The notes: generated by a model not told the origin, from the letters alone. Positions 17,019 through 26,770 are shown, counted from the stretch's first letter. The stretch: DNA of 64,000 nt from Oceanobacillus caeni (GCF_019037185.1 NZ_JAHHXM010000008.1:48335-112334), one strand, 5' to 3'. Numbers and translations are program-made.

Positions 17019-19063
17019 TATTCTTCTTCTCCTTTTTTTATAATGTTTATTACTTCAGCACTTGAGTTTGCTTCTTTTAATAAATTTAGCTTACTATCAT
17101 CTGCTAAAATTTTAGTTAAACTTGATAATGCTCTAAGATGTGCTTCATTATCAATTGCCGCGATGCAAATGAAGATATCAATTGCATGTTCCTCTTTATC
17201 AAGTAGTAGCACGGGCTTTTTAGTTCTTAAGAAAGACATACCAACTTGGTTTACGCCTGCCTCTGGTCTAGCGTGCGGAATAGCAATTCCTTTACCTATA
17301 TGAATATAGGTCCCCACTTCTTCGACATTCTTAATCATTGCTTCGATGTAGCTTTGTTCAATTTTACCTTTTGCAAGTAGTGGTGAAGACACTTCAGAAA
17401 TTGCATCTCTCCAATTTAAATCTGCATCAGTAAATTGAATCATAGGCTCTGTAAGTAATTCTGATAGCATGGGTGAAAATCTCCCTCTTTCTGTATTTCT
17501 AAAATATAATAGATTGACTAGCTCAGAAAATAATTTATCTTCATCATGAATATCAGCATATTTTGCAATCACTTCCATTAATCTGTCCATTGATATATTT
17601 TTGACATTCATTCTCGGAAAATCCGTTGCAACCTGTTGAATAAGATAATTCTTTTCTACCTCCGTAAGAAGTGGTTTCACAACATAAAATGGTTTTCCTG
17701 GTGCCGCCGATTCTACAGTGGAAAAGATCATATCATAACTATCTGGAGAAATCTCCGCTAGTTTATTTAAAGAGTGAATACTTGAAAACTCGATGTCAGA
17801 AAACATTTGAGATAGCTGTGCCTTCAACATCATTGATGAACTTATTCCATTGGAACAAATAATTAAGGCGCGTAGTTTTTCCGTAACCTTTTTCTTATCC
17901 TCTGTTAAATGTCCCCCAAAGTGAAGAGTAAAATAGCCGATTTCCTCATCACTTATTGTTCGACCAGTCCACATTGTAAGTGGCGCTAATGCTTGGCGAA
18001 CAAATTCAAACAAATCCTTATATTCCTCTTTTATTCTATCTTTCAAAGGATTGGCAAGTGGTATACCAAATGAAATACGAAAGAATGCTGGTACCAAGTG
18101 ATTATATAAACTCTTTCTTAAGAAGGATTTGTTTTTAATCGGTAATAAAGTGACCTTTTCAAACTCCGTAATAATTCTTTCTGCTAACTGATAAAGAGTA
18201 GGGTTTTCTGCTGTATCAATCTCCTGTAAGGAAACTAAAAGTTGTAATGTTAAATAATAACTCTCATTGGGTGTACCTTTTGGAAATAATTGAAATGTAA
18301 GAGCAGTACCCGCTTTAAAGATCTTTTGCCTTTCAATGATCTTTTTCTCGTGTTCCTTAAAGTCCAAATCTCCTTTTGAAGTCCGTACCCGAAGAAAAGC
18401 TAATCGAATGATCATTTCACTCTTTCGGCTTTTGACAAGGCTGATATTAAACTGCTTCAATAGGTCATCCACTACACGTTTTGTATGAATGATTTCATTT
18501 TCATATCCCCAACTTTTTAAAATTAGGATAATAATCTCTTTTCCAAGCGGTTGGGTAATTAATGTGTCACTACAGTATGCAGCAAGCCTTCTCTTATCCA
18601 ATTCACTACCAACAACATGGTATCCATCTACTCTTGAATATACCCATTCCAGGTTCCATTGCTTACAAAGTTCCTTTATCTTTTTGACATCTGATAAGGC
18701 AGTATTCTTACTTACCCTTAGTAATAATTGATAGTGATAATTCGATATAATTTCCTTACGAATGAACGTATAAAGATAAATAGCAAAAATCCTATCCTGT
18801 TCGGAAATGATAAACATATTAGAACTAACATTTGTCAATAGATTAAAGTTTGTAATGTCTTTTAATTCTTTTGGAACTAGAAATACATTATTTTCGATAA
18901 TTATTTCTGGTAGCTCGAGATTTCTCAGAACTGCATTCACTTTATCTAAATCATAATGAAGCTGTCGCTCGGTTATGCTAAGCTTTCTCATTACTTCTGA
19001 CTTAGAAATTTGATTATTGAAAGTGATTTCTTTAAGTAAGATATAGGAGCGTTGATCTATCAA
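17018..19063 (-). CDS. BglG-family transcriptional regulator with PRD, EIIB and EIIA domains
   Basis: About 681 residues. Order: N-terminal winged helix (ISKSEVMRKLSITERQLHYD), two PTS regulation domains (about 165-400), an EIIB-like domain (LIICSNGISSSMMLKAQL) and a C-terminal fructose-type EIIA domain with its active histidine in GIAIPHARPE. Such ManR/LicR-type activators sense PTS phosphorylation and turn on their own transporter operon. TTG start at 19063 follows GGAGGG; an ATG at 19078 has no good site. Because the operon has no separate EIIA, this domain might also feed phosphate to the IIB. Confidence 0.9.
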   Translation of the reverse strand: MIDQRSYILLKEITFNNQISKSEVMRKLSITERQLHYDLDKVNAVLRNLELPEIIIENNVFLVPKELKDITNFNLLTNVSSNMFIISEQDRIFAIYLYTFIRKEIISNYHYQLLLRVSKNTALSDVKKIKELCKQWNLEWVYSRVDGYHVVGSELDKRRLAAYCSDTLITQPLGKEIIILILKSWGYENEIIHTKRVVDDLLKQFNISLVKSRKSEMIIRLAFLRVRTSKGDLDFKEHEKKIIERQKIFKAGTALTFQLFPKGTPNESYYLTLQLLVSLQEIDTAENPTLYQLAERIITEFEKVTLLPIKNKSFLRKSLYNHLVPAFFRISFGIPLANPLKDRIKEEYKDLFEFVRQALAPLTMWTGRTISDEEIGYFTLHFGGHLTEDKKKVTEKLRALIICSNGISSSMMLKAQLSQMFSDIEFSSIHSLNKLAEISPDSYDMIFSTVESAAPGKPFYVVKPLLTEVEKNYLIQQVATDFPRMNVKNISMDRLMEVIAKYADIHDEDKLFSELVNLLYFRNTERGRFSPMLSELLTEPMIQFTDADLNWRDAISEVSSPLLAKGKIEQSYIEAMIKNVEEVGTYIHIGKGIAIPHARPEAGVNQVGMSFLRTKKPVLLLDKEEHAIDIFICIAAIDNEAHLRALSSLTKILADDSKLNLLKEANSSAEVINIIKKGEEE

Positions 19064-19092
19064 AGTAATGCCCTCCATTTCTTAATTCAATT

Positions 19093-19107
19093 TTATAACG
19101 TTTACAT
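19093..19107 (-). promoter_or_regulatory. Candidate catabolite-responsive element (cre)
   Basis: On the minus strand ATGTAAACGTTATAA fits the CcpA site consensus WTGNAANCGNWNNCW at all but one conserved position. It lies about 30 bases before the regulator start, fitting carbon-catabolite repression of the PTS operon. Confidence 0.45.
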
Positions 19108-19152
19108 TGCACCTTCAATAACGTTTGGACCCAATCTATGTTCCTAGACACT

Positions 19153-19206
19153 GCACACTAATTGTGCTGATAGTTTTCCCAATTGGTACTAGATATCTCT
19201 TATAAT
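19153..19206. promoter_or_regulatory. Divergent control region with inverted repeat and -10
   Basis: GCACA-CTAAT-TGTGC (19153-19167) is a perfect short palindrome between the divergent PTS operon and HAD gene, a possible regulator site. TATAAT at 19201-19206 fits a -10 for the HAD gene; no good -35 is visible, so activation may be needed. Confidence 0.35.
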
Positions 19207-19258
19207 ACTAACTATAACAACTACACAAACATCATAATAAAGAAAGGTAGGAAATAGA

Positions 19259-20107
19259 ATGGACATAAAAGCAATCGCTTTAGATATGGACGGAACATTA
19301 CTTAACCCCATTGGTTTAATTGATGAGAAACTTATCCACCAACTTGAAAAGCTACAACAAAGAGGAATTAAGATTTTCATAGCAACAGGACGCACACAAA
19401 AAGAAATAGTAGATGTACTACCTAGTCATGTTAATATGGATGGATATGTATCAGCAAACGGAATGGGGGCTTATACCAAGGAAAAGAAACTTTCCCAACA
19501 CTCCTTAGACGAAACTTTACTTCAAAAGGTAATTTCAGAAGCCCGTGAAGAAAACATCTATTATGAGGTACATCCTTTAAAAGGACCCCGCTTAGCTTTA
19601 ACAGAGGATAAACCGTATTTTGTTGCAGAGCTAGAAAAGTATATTCCTGAAACATTACTTGAAAACGAATTGAATTCAAGAAAAAAGGCTATTAGAGAGC
19701 ATATTAATTGGGTCAATAAATTAAAATATGAACATATTGTAAAGGTTTATTTCTTTAGTGTGGATACTGAAAAAATTAATACTTGGAAAAAGCATCTCGA
19801 AAATTTAAAGAAAGAAATAACATTCACCACCTCTTGTTCCTCTCTTCACAATGTAGAAATGATGGTTTCCGGTGTTTCCAAAGGAACTGGAATTAAATTA
19901 TTGCTTGAAGAAAGTGGAATTAATAAAGAAAACTTACTAGTAGTCGGCGATGGTGAAAATGACCTACCAATGTTTGAACTAGCAGGACATGCAGTAGCTA
20001 TGAAAAACGCAGAAAAAAATGTCCAAGCCCAGGCGGATACAGTAACAGACTTCGGCTATGAACAAAATGGGTTATACCATTATTTAAAACAAAAATTCAG
20101 TTTATAA
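19259..20107 (+). CDS. Cof-type HAD-IIB hydrolase
   Basis: 282 residues. HAD motifs: DMDGTLL (nucleophile Asp8 region), ATGRT, Lys in VSKGTGIKLLL and GDGENDLPM for magnesium binding; a C2B cap lies in the middle. It should dephosphorylate a sugar phosphate or similar metabolite. AAGGTAGG precedes the ATG. Divergent from the PTS operon, so it may belong to the same sugar pathway. Confidence 0.9.
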   Translation: MDIKAIALDMDGTLLNPIGLIDEKLIHQLEKLQQRGIKIFIATGRTQKEIVDVLPSHVNMDGYVSANGMGAYTKEKKLSQHSLDETLLQKVISEAREENIYYEVHPLKGPRLALTEDKPYFVAELEKYIPETLLENELNSRKKAIREHINWVNKLKYEHIVKVYFFSVDTEKINTWKKHLENLKKEITFTTSCSSLHNVEMMVSGVSKGTGIKLLLEESGINKENLLVVGDGENDLPMFELAGHAVAMKNAEKNVQAQADTVTDFGYEQNGLYHYLKQKFSL

Positions 20108-20238
20108 ATACCTACATTAGGGATTTCAAATTTTATTACGAAACATAAGTTACTGGGGTTTTTATCACATCATTTTGATTATAAACTTTTCTATTGCACA
20201 GGATAATGATAAACTATTCCTATTCAAAAAAGAAGGTG

Positions 20239-22038
20239 ATGGAAATTCAACAGGAACTTACGTTGATTAGTATTGTTGTCGTCATTGCACTTGGTATGTT
20301 TTCACAATGGTTAGCGTGGAGGATTCAGTGGCCTTCTATCGTGATCATGACGATTGCTGGACTCTTGATTGGTCCAATATTTGGTTTAATCAATCCACAG
20401 GAAGGACTAGGAGAACTTTATAGTCCCATTATCTCCCTTGCCGTTGCATTGATTTTATTTGAAGGTAGTACAAGCCTTGATATCCGTGAATTGAAAGGTA
20501 TCTCTAAGTCCGTCTTTCGTATCGTGACCTTTGGTGCCCTTATAGCTTGGATTGGAGGCTCATTAGCGGCACATTTTATTGCTGGGCTTAGTCTCGAGAT
20601 TTCTTTTATCATTGGTGGGTTATTTGTTGTGACCGGTCCTACAGTCATTATTCCACTACTTAGGCAAGCAAAATTAACCCCCCGAGTTTCTTCGGTATTG
20701 AAATGGGAAGGCATTATTGTTGATCCAATTGGTCCGTTGCTAGCTTTATTTGCTTATGAGATTATCAAAATAACCTCGGAGGAACCGTTTCAACTTAGTG
20801 ATTTCATTCCATTTTTTGTCGATTCCATTTTGGCAATTTTAGTTGGCTATGCCATTGGTATGCTCGTTAGTCTTTTAGTTAGTAAAGGATTATTCCCTGA
20901 ATACTTAAAGTCCCCAATTATTTTTTGCTTTGTCTTAATTTGTTTTGCATCTGGTGAAGTCATCATGCATGAAACGGGGATGCTTTCTGTAACCGTCATG
21001 GGGCTAACATTAGCTCGGTCCAAGAAATATGTCCATTCTATTGGAAGTATTGGTCATTTCATGGAAAATATTTCGGTTATGCTTACGTCTACCGTCTTTA
21101 TTTTATTGACGGCATCACTTACAAGGGATACGATTATGGAAATTTTCACTTGGCCGATCATTTTATTTGTTATCATTATGCTTTTCCTTGTTCGACCGTT
21201 ATCTATTTGGATATCAACAATTGGAACAGAACTGACTTTACAAGAAAAAACACTTGTAGGTTGGATTGCGCCAAGGGGAGTCGTTGCATTGACGGTTTCA
21301 GGGTATTTTGCCGGTTTATTAATAGAAGATGGCTATCCAAATGCCTCCATTTTAACACCACTTACGTTAGCTTTAGTTTTTATTACCGTTTGTGCTCATG
21401 GTTTTTCTATCGGTCCCATTGCTCGAAAGCTGGGTTTGGCTAATACCAACTCTTCAGGTGTTGTGATGGTGGGTGCTAGTAGTTTTTCGATTGCTTTTGC
21501 ACAGCATTTAAAAGATATGGGGGCTTCGGTCTTGATTACCGATACATCCGATGATCAATTGTACCGGGCAAGAAAATTTGGTATTCCTACTTATCATGGA
21601 GAAATTCTCTCGGAGCATAGTGATTTCGAAGTAGACATGACCCCTTATGACACAATTTTAGCTATGAAGGGAGATGCAGCGTATAATGCACTTGTTTGCC
21701 AAACCTACATCCCTGAATTCGGTTATCACAACACGTTCTCCCTGCCAATTGGAACGAGTCAAGTCGAACATAGAGAAATCCCATCTGCTCTTAAAGCGAA
21801 TTTGTTATTTGAAGAAGGTGCAACATTTACAGAGCTAAATAAAAAAGTCAACATTGGTTATACCTTTCATACTATTGAAATTAATAGCAAACAAACTCTA
21901 CTGAAAGAAAAACGGAAGTCGAAAGGAATACCGTTATGTATTAAACGTAAAAACGGGAATCTGGTCTTTGTCACTTTTAAGGAAAAACCCTTACTTGACG
22001 AGGGAGATCAACTTGTGGTACTAGAGCTGGAGAAATAA
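20239..22038 (+). CDS. CPA1-type cation/proton antiporter with TrkA domains
   Basis: About 599 residues. The first 400 form some twelve membrane helices of the NhaP/sodium-proton exchanger family (WPSIVIMTIAGLLIGP, TGPTVIIPLLRQ with the family's proline-rich turn, GWIAPRGVVALTVSGYFAG). After residue 405 comes a TrkA-N like nucleotide-binding fold (VVMVGASSFSIAFAQHLKDMGA) and a TrkA-C segment (EGDQLVVLEL). It likely exports Na+ or K+ for protons, gated by a bound ligand. Start is uncertain: ATG 20239 follows GAAGGTG closely, and ATGs at 20194 and 20206 are in frame. Monocistronic. Confidence 0.9.
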   Translation: MEIQQELTLISIVVVIALGMFSQWLAWRIQWPSIVIMTIAGLLIGPIFGLINPQEGLGELYSPIISLAVALILFEGSTSLDIRELKGISKSVFRIVTFGALIAWIGGSLAAHFIAGLSLEISFIIGGLFVVTGPTVIIPLLRQAKLTPRVSSVLKWEGIIVDPIGPLLALFAYEIIKITSEEPFQLSDFIPFFVDSILAILVGYAIGMLVSLLVSKGLFPEYLKSPIIFCFVLICFASGEVIMHETGMLSVTVMGLTLARSKKYVHSIGSIGHFMENISVMLTSTVFILLTASLTRDTIMEIFTWPIILFVIIMLFLVRPLSIWISTIGTELTLQEKTLVGWIAPRGVVALTVSGYFAGLLIEDGYPNASILTPLTLALVFITVCAHGFSIGPIARKLGLANTNSSGVVMVGASSFSIAFAQHLKDMGASVLITDTSDDQLYRARKFGIPTYHGEILSEHSDFEVDMTPYDTILAMKGDAAYNALVCQTYIPEFGYHNTFSLPIGTSQVEHREIPSALKANLLFEEGATFTELNKKVNIGYTFHTIEINSKQTLLKEKRKSKGIPLCIKRKNGNLVFVTFKEKPLLDEGDQLVVLELEK

Positions 22039-22094
22039 TTCTTCAGCTCTTTTAATTTTAATGGAGTATTATACTTTTAGCATGAATGCAGACT

Positions 22095-22769
22095 TTAAAT
22101 ACGGATTCGAAATACTTTTTTGGTAAATGGATATAAAAATTTAACCCCATTTTTCGTTAGCATATCTCCTACAATATGTGATAAATAAGCTATCGTGGAA
22201 ATAAGAGCCAGGCCGTCTACTTCAATGTTAATTTCCAATAAATGTGACATATACCACCAGTAAATCAATGCCCAAATAGTGTGAGTTGGTCCTCGGTGTG
22301 CAAACCAGCCAACTCCCCCAATGTATAAGGCGAACATCACCAGCCACCACAACTCATTCGTTGCAGCATAATAAAGAAGGAATAAGCCTATGATACTCAT
22401 CATTATATTTTTTAAAGTTTCTTGACTCCTAAAGGATAAACCTAAAATTACCGCACCCCATCCAAAAAGTAGAAGCCTATGTTGTTGCTCAAACCATCTT
22501 TCGTCTAGGAAAGATAGGAATTCTACATCTACAAAGAATGTAACCAAAGACAGTACCATCATTGTCACAGCGACAAATACGCCAATTTTTTTAATTAATT
22601 TAGCTGTTTTAGTTACACGTCTATTTAACAAATTATTGCCATCTAAATCTGGAGCAAGGGAAGCTACACCTGATGCAATTAAAACGACAGGTATCACTTC
22701 AAGCGATTGATTAACGGACGCCACTGCACCTATTCCTAGCCCCACTGTTAAATGCGTTCGACCTTTCAT
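22095..22769 (-). CDS. YdjM-type membrane-bound metal-dependent hydrolase
   Basis: 224 residues with about five membrane helices. The conserved histidine-rich motifs of the LexA-regulated YdjM/DUF457 family are present: GRTHLTVG at the start, SLAPDLDGNN, HRGPTHT and the C-terminal SHIVGDMLTKNGVKFLYPF. The true substrate of this family is not firmly known. GAGGTGAC site before the ATG. Monocistronic. Confidence 0.85.
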   Translation of the reverse strand: MKGRTHLTVGLGIGAVASVNQSLEVIPVVLIASGVASLAPDLDGNNLLNRRVTKTAKLIKKIGVFVAVTMMVLSLVTFFVDVEFLSFLDERWFEQQHRLLLFGWGAVILGLSFRSQETLKNIMMSIIGLFLLYYAATNELWWLVMFALYIGGVGWFAHRGPTHTIWALIYWWYMSHLLEINIEVDGLALISTIAYLSHIVGDMLTKNGVKFLYPFTKKVFRIRI

Positions 22770-22919
22770 GTTGTCACCTCTTTTGTTGCTGTCTTTTGAT
22801 TTATAATAGTGCCATTATACAACAAGTATATTATATTTTTCTGTAAAATTTGGTGAAAAGGGTATTAATCTATAGAGTAAAGTAAATAATAGTATCATAG
22901 CACAATGGAGGTTTTATCT

Positions 22920-23927
22920 ATGGAAAATGATACCCATCAAGAGGAATTAACTGCAGCAGAGATTTCAGCCCTTTGGACATCGTATCTAAATGACACCATG
23001 ATGGATTGTGGATTACGTCATTTTTTAACAAATGTTGCCGATGAAGATATCCGTTCCATACTTGAACAATACTTAGCAATATCAAAAAAACACCAAAAAA
23101 AGTTAACTGAAATTTTTAACGCTGAAAACTATCCAGTTCCTCAAGGATTTACGGAACAAGATGTTAATTTGGATGCACCGAGGCTTTTTTCTGATCGTAT
23201 ATACCTTGAATTAATGTTAAATGTAGCTAATTTTAGTTTAGCTATTTACGGATTAGCCTTGTCCCAGGTCGAACGAGATGATATTATTCAGTTTTATACT
23301 GAAGCTCTAGACGAGTCACAAAGAATGCACAAAATAACAAAAGATACAGCCAAAGCAAAAGGCTATTACATACGTTATCCGCAAATTCCTAAACCGAAGC
23401 AAGTCGACTTTGTAACGGATAATAGTTTTTTGGCGGGATGGTTTGGAAAGAGAAGACCATTACTAGGTGTTGAAATTGCAGCACTTGTGTTAAACACTAA
23501 GCGTAATGCACTTGGTCAAGCACTTATTACTGGATTCGCTCAGGTTGCACAGTCAAAAGAGGTTAAAAAGTATTTTGAACAAGGGCGTGACATTGCTGGA
23601 AAACAGTTAGAAGTTTTTTCGTCCATCTTAAAAGAAGAATATATCTCTGATGGAGCTCGTATTTTGACATCAGAAGTAACCGACTCAACGAACCCACCTT
23701 TTTCAGATAAATTAATGATGTTTCTTGTTACAACACTTATTGCTTCTGGTATGGGCCAATACGGGACCTCTATGTCTATCAGTCCAAGACATGATTTAGG
23801 TGTTCATTATACCCGTTTAATGGCGGAGATAGGCAAGTATTCCAATCAGGGAGCGAATATTTTGATTAAAAATGCTTGGATGGAGCAACCGCCAATTGCA
23901 GCTGACAGGAAAAATCTAGCGAAATAG
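22920..23927 (+). CDS. DUF3231 family protein, copy 1
   Basis: 335 residues built of two similar halves of about 160 residues; the matching marks are DAPRLFSDRIYLELM in the first and STNPPFSDKLMMFL in the second. No membrane segment. DUF3231 proteins occur in multiple copies in spore-forming Bacillales; their role is unknown and a spore connection is often proposed. Starts at ATG 22920, eight bases after GGAGG. Homologous to the gene at 25258-26271 on the other strand. Confidence 0.85.
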   Translation: MENDTHQEELTAAEISALWTSYLNDTMMDCGLRHFLTNVADEDIRSILEQYLAISKKHQKKLTEIFNAENYPVPQGFTEQDVNLDAPRLFSDRIYLELMLNVANFSLAIYGLALSQVERDDIIQFYTEALDESQRMHKITKDTAKAKGYYIRYPQIPKPKQVDFVTDNSFLAGWFGKRRPLLGVEIAALVLNTKRNALGQALITGFAQVAQSKEVKKYFEQGRDIAGKQLEVFSSILKEEYISDGARILTSEVTDSTNPPFSDKLMMFLVTTLIASGMGQYGTSMSISPRHDLGVHYTRLMAEIGKYSNQGANILIKNAWMEQPPIAADRKNLAK

Positions 23928-23943
23928 GACAATACAACCATAA

Positions 23944-23985
23944 AATAAGTGGGAGAGAAAGGAAACCTTCTCACTCACTTATTTA
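23944..23985 (+). terminator. Terminator after DUF3231 copy 1
   Basis: AATAAGTGGGAGAG pairs imperfectly with CTCACTCACTTATT, and T-rich sequence follows. It overlaps the 3' end of the convergent membrane-protein gene and may serve both strands. Confidence 0.6.
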
Positions 23986-24503
23986 TTTCTTTTTGCCTTT
24001 ATGTATTTTTCAATGAAGTGACCTGCAATACCGAAGAAAATTCCCCATAATAGTCCATTGAATATCGGACTGGAAAAAAGCTCCAGATAGGGTAATTGAT
24101 TTAAAAAGTAGTGATGGTAGTAAACACCTAAATTCATCCCCACAACAAATGATATAAAAAAACCAGTTAGATACGTCTCTTTAGGAGGTTCTTTCTTCTC
24201 TTGCAGACAATTAATAATGATTGCTTTGTTATAAGCCTGCCACATAGAAAAAGCGTAAGAAGAGGGATAGAATAATCCCCATTGATGATCGAAAACATCA
24301 TGAGCTTGTTGTGCATATCCATGGAAAGAATGCAAAATAGACAAATTTAAATTAGAAACTCCATTTGCAGCAATTTCAAAAAAGAAGAGTAATGAACCAA
24401 AAATATACTGCCCGTTATAGAGTTGGCCAAAGCCAACCATCATAATCGACCATAATAAAGCAGCAATAGGTGATTTATATTCATTACCTTGATTAACTCC
24501 CAT
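23979..24503 (-). CDS. Membrane protein of unknown function
   Basis: 174 residues, three to four helices. It begins with a TM2-like hydrophobic pair (AALLWSIMMVGFGQLYNGQY, FGSLLFFFEIAANG), then a histidine-rich loop, and ends with LLWGIFFGIAGHFIEKYIK. AAGGGA site before ATG. It is followed closely, on the same strand, by a CBO0543-family gene upstream; the two sit between two DUF3231 genes. Confidence 0.65.
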   Translation of the reverse strand: MGVNQGNEYKSPIAALLWSIMMVGFGQLYNGQYIFGSLLFFFEIAANGVSNLNLSILHSFHGYAQQAHDVFDHQWGLFYPSSYAFSMWQAYNKAIIINCLQEKKEPPKETYLTGFFISFVVGMNLGVYYHHYFLNQLPYLELFSSPIFNGLLWGIFFGIAGHFIEKYIKAKRNK

Positions 24504-24576
24504 AAAATCCCTTCTATCTAGTAAATTACATACCTATCATTCGTCTGCTTATCTATATGTTAAGAAGATCTATAAG

Positions 24577-25071
24577 CTAATTACCGGTGTTTGTGTTATT
24601 GCTAAGAAAACCCAAGCGTTTTGACTTTCTGATAATTGCTATAACTAAACGAGTTGTGAGAAGATAAAGAGTGACGGAAACCAATGTATGTGTTGTCGAC
24701 CAACGAATCCATTTGATTAGATGGATTTTTTGTTCCAGAAGCCATTCAAAAGCAGTCAACGGCACACTAAATAAAAAGGCTTTACCCAAAATGGCAGGGA
24801 GTTTAGATTGATAGGTTGCTTGTATAAAAAGGGTACAGCAAATCGGAAAAATTAAAAAATCAAATAAAATGCTCTTGTCACTATATTTTTCAAATAATCT
24901 GACTGGATAAATAACTCGCTTACTTTTAACCATAAATTCATCAAGTAAATTTGCAAAAAAACCCGTTAGGAAGAAAACAATCATCCAATCCTTTGCAGGT
25001 TTTCTCAATAATATAAATGGCAATGCACCTATTCCCAATACGAAGAAACTCCTTAGAATAAATTTTTCCAT
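24577..25071 (-). CDS. CBO0543 family membrane protein
   Basis: 164 residues with five predicted helices. The pattern FFANLLDEFMVKSKRVIYPVRL and the charged, tryptophan-rich EWLLEQKIHLIKWIRW near residue 130 fit the CBO0543 family, small membrane proteins abundant in Bacillaceae with no known role. A fragment of another copy lies at 7457-7575. Confidence 0.75.
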   Translation of the reverse strand: MEKFILRSFFVLGIGALPFILLRKPAKDWMIVFFLTGFFANLLDEFMVKSKRVIYPVRLFEKYSDKSILFDFLIFPICCTLFIQATYQSKLPAILGKAFLFSVPLTAFEWLLEQKIHLIKWIRWSTTHTLVSVTLYLLTTRLVIAIIRKSKRLGFLSNNTNTGN

Positions 25072-25257
25072 AAAACAAAATCAAATCCTTTCAGACGTAC
25101 TACCAGATTTGTTGTTAATCGAATAAAAAAAGACCGAATAACATCCTATATATCACATGCAATAAGGAAAAAATCGGCCCGATAGGTACAAAATAATCAC
25201 TTCATACAAACGGTACAAATAAATTCATTTGATATTATTAGTACATATTAGATGTTT

Positions 25258-26271
25258 TTATGATTTATCTTTTGCAATTTCTTTTCTATTAGGGGCAAGT
25301 GGTGGTTGTTCAAACCATTTATTTTGTACCATAAGATTAAACCACTTTTTTGTTACCATTAGATTTTTTAGAATGATGCTTTCATAAGTTTTTACGAGGT
25401 CTGTTCGAATAGCTGATGCTAATCCTGCCCCCTGGTATCCCTGTGCTGTTTGGAACAAGAAACCGATATGATATAACATTAACTTATCGGAAAATGGGGA
25501 ATCCGTTGAAACGGTTACCTCTGTTTCCATCGACGTAGGAATTGGTAAATTATCCTTGTGCATTATCTTTGAAAGAGACTGTATTTGACCATCAGACGTA
25601 TTCTCCGTATCTTCTAAAAACTTCCTAACCTCTTTAGATTGTGTAACTTGACTAAATCCAATGGAAAGAGTTTTAGCCATAATGCTTTTTTTAAGGTTGT
25701 AAGAGAGATTTATTATTTCTATAGCAGATAAACGTCTTCCTTTCCCTAAAATTCCATCCTTGAAATCCTGGCTAGAAACAAATTCTGGTCTTTTTGTAGG
25801 ATAGAACATTGGGTCTCTCTGAAAAGCTCCCTTCTCAAGCATTAAATCTATGATTTGATGATATATTCTTTTAGCGTCATTATCACATGAATCATAAAAA
25901 TAACGTAAATCTTCTCTTACCGAGACGCCTAGTGAAGTCGTGTGTCCTATCAAACCATGTAGCGTCATGATGTGTAAATAATTTAAACAAAATATATCGG
26001 AAAATAATCTATCTGCACCTTTATTAAGGTCAGATTCCGTAAATCCTATTGGAACTGGAAACCCATCATTCTCCATAAAAGTTGCTATTTGATTTTTTTG
26101 TTTTGCGAATGTCTTGATCGCATCATCAAAAATAGCCTTTATTGAATCATCCTCAATTATGGAGAACATGTATCTATTTACTATATCTGTCATTGTTCCA
26201 GTTACATACTCCTGCCATAGTGTTCCTATTTCAGAAGATGTGAGTTTTAATTTATTTTTGTCGTTTTCCAC
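25258..26271 (-). CDS. DUF3231 family protein, copy 2
   Basis: 337 residues, same two-repeat layout as copy 1: KGADRLFSDIFCLNY and STDSPFSDKLMLYH mark the halves, and the C-terminus NKWFEQPPLAPNRKEIAK matches NAWMEQPPIAADRKNLAK. GTG start with GAGGTGAT ribosome site. Opposite orientation to copy 1, with two membrane-protein genes between them, so an inverted duplication or repeated acquisition is possible. Confidence 0.85.
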   Translation of the reverse strand: MENDKNKLKLTSSEIGTLWQEYVTGTMTDIVNRYMFSIIEDDSIKAIFDDAIKTFAKQKNQIATFMENDGFPVPIGFTESDLNKGADRLFSDIFCLNYLHIMTLHGLIGHTTSLGVSVREDLRYFYDSCDNDAKRIYHQIIDLMLEKGAFQRDPMFYPTKRPEFVSSQDFKDGILGKGRRLSAIEIINLSYNLKKSIMAKTLSIGFSQVTQSKEVRKFLEDTENTSDGQIQSLSKIMHKDNLPIPTSMETEVTVSTDSPFSDKLMLYHIGFLFQTAQGYQGAGLASAIRTDLVKTYESIILKNLMVTKKWFNLMVQNKWFEQPPLAPNRKEIAKDKS

Positions 26272-26430
26272 ATTATCACCTCTTTAGTAAACCACCAGAG
26301 TAGTTGCACCTCCATTACGAATATCGTCCATTTCAATTATTTTTAAATGAAGTTGATTCCATAACTCTGATATGTGATTCTTGTCTCTCATTTATTTTGT
26401 GGATTTTTAGTGGATTTATGCAGTGGCGAG

Positions 26431-26535
26431 TTATTGTTCCAATACATCCATAATTAGGTCTTTTACTTTTCTTGTATTTCTATCTCTTCTTGGAGTGTGA
26501 GGATAGTGTGGAAGAACTTTAATCGTTCTATTATT
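26431..26535 (-). pseudogene. C-terminal gene remnant
   Basis: A short frame reading NNRTIKVLPHYPHTPRRD and ending LIMDVLEQ looks like the tail of a real protein, but has no body or ribosome site upstream, where a repeat hairpin lies instead. Origin not recognised. Confidence 0.35.
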
Positions 26536-26551
26536 CTTTTCCAAATAAAAA

Positions 26552-26577
26552 GGACTGGACCACTATTGGATCCAGCC
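26552..26577. repeat. Dispersed hairpin repeat, copy 1
   Basis: GGACTGGACC-ACTATT-GGATCCAGCC folds into a 10-base stem with T run on the minus strand, so it can act as a terminator. Related hairpins with nearly the same loop lie at 31121-31145 and 52141-52165, and a looser one at 38131-38159. Confidence 0.6.
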
Positions 26578-26614
26578 TGAATTTTCATCACCTTATATCT
26601 TAATACCCTAAAAG

Positions 26615-26770
26615 TTATCCCTTACAAATTTCTCTTATATATTCCATCTTTGCCATATGCATAAAGAAACGATCCGCGCATAAACACTTATGCAAGAACC
26701 AGCTCTTCTTCTCTTGAACAATCCCCGTTACTTTAATTGCTATAACTCTTCCATTTAAGGTCTTACTCAT
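26615..26770 (-). CDS. Small protein downstream of CPCC gene
   Basis: 51 residues, basic and cysteine-containing (KKSWFLHKCLCADRFFMHMA). Its ATG overlaps the CPCC gene stop (ATGAGTAA), a typical coupled arrangement. No known family. It may be an uncharacterised small protein of the CPCC operon or the relic of a longer gene. Confidence 0.4.
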   Translation of the reverse strand: MSKTLNGRVIAIKVTGIVQEKKSWFLHKCLCADRFFMHMAKMEYIREICKG

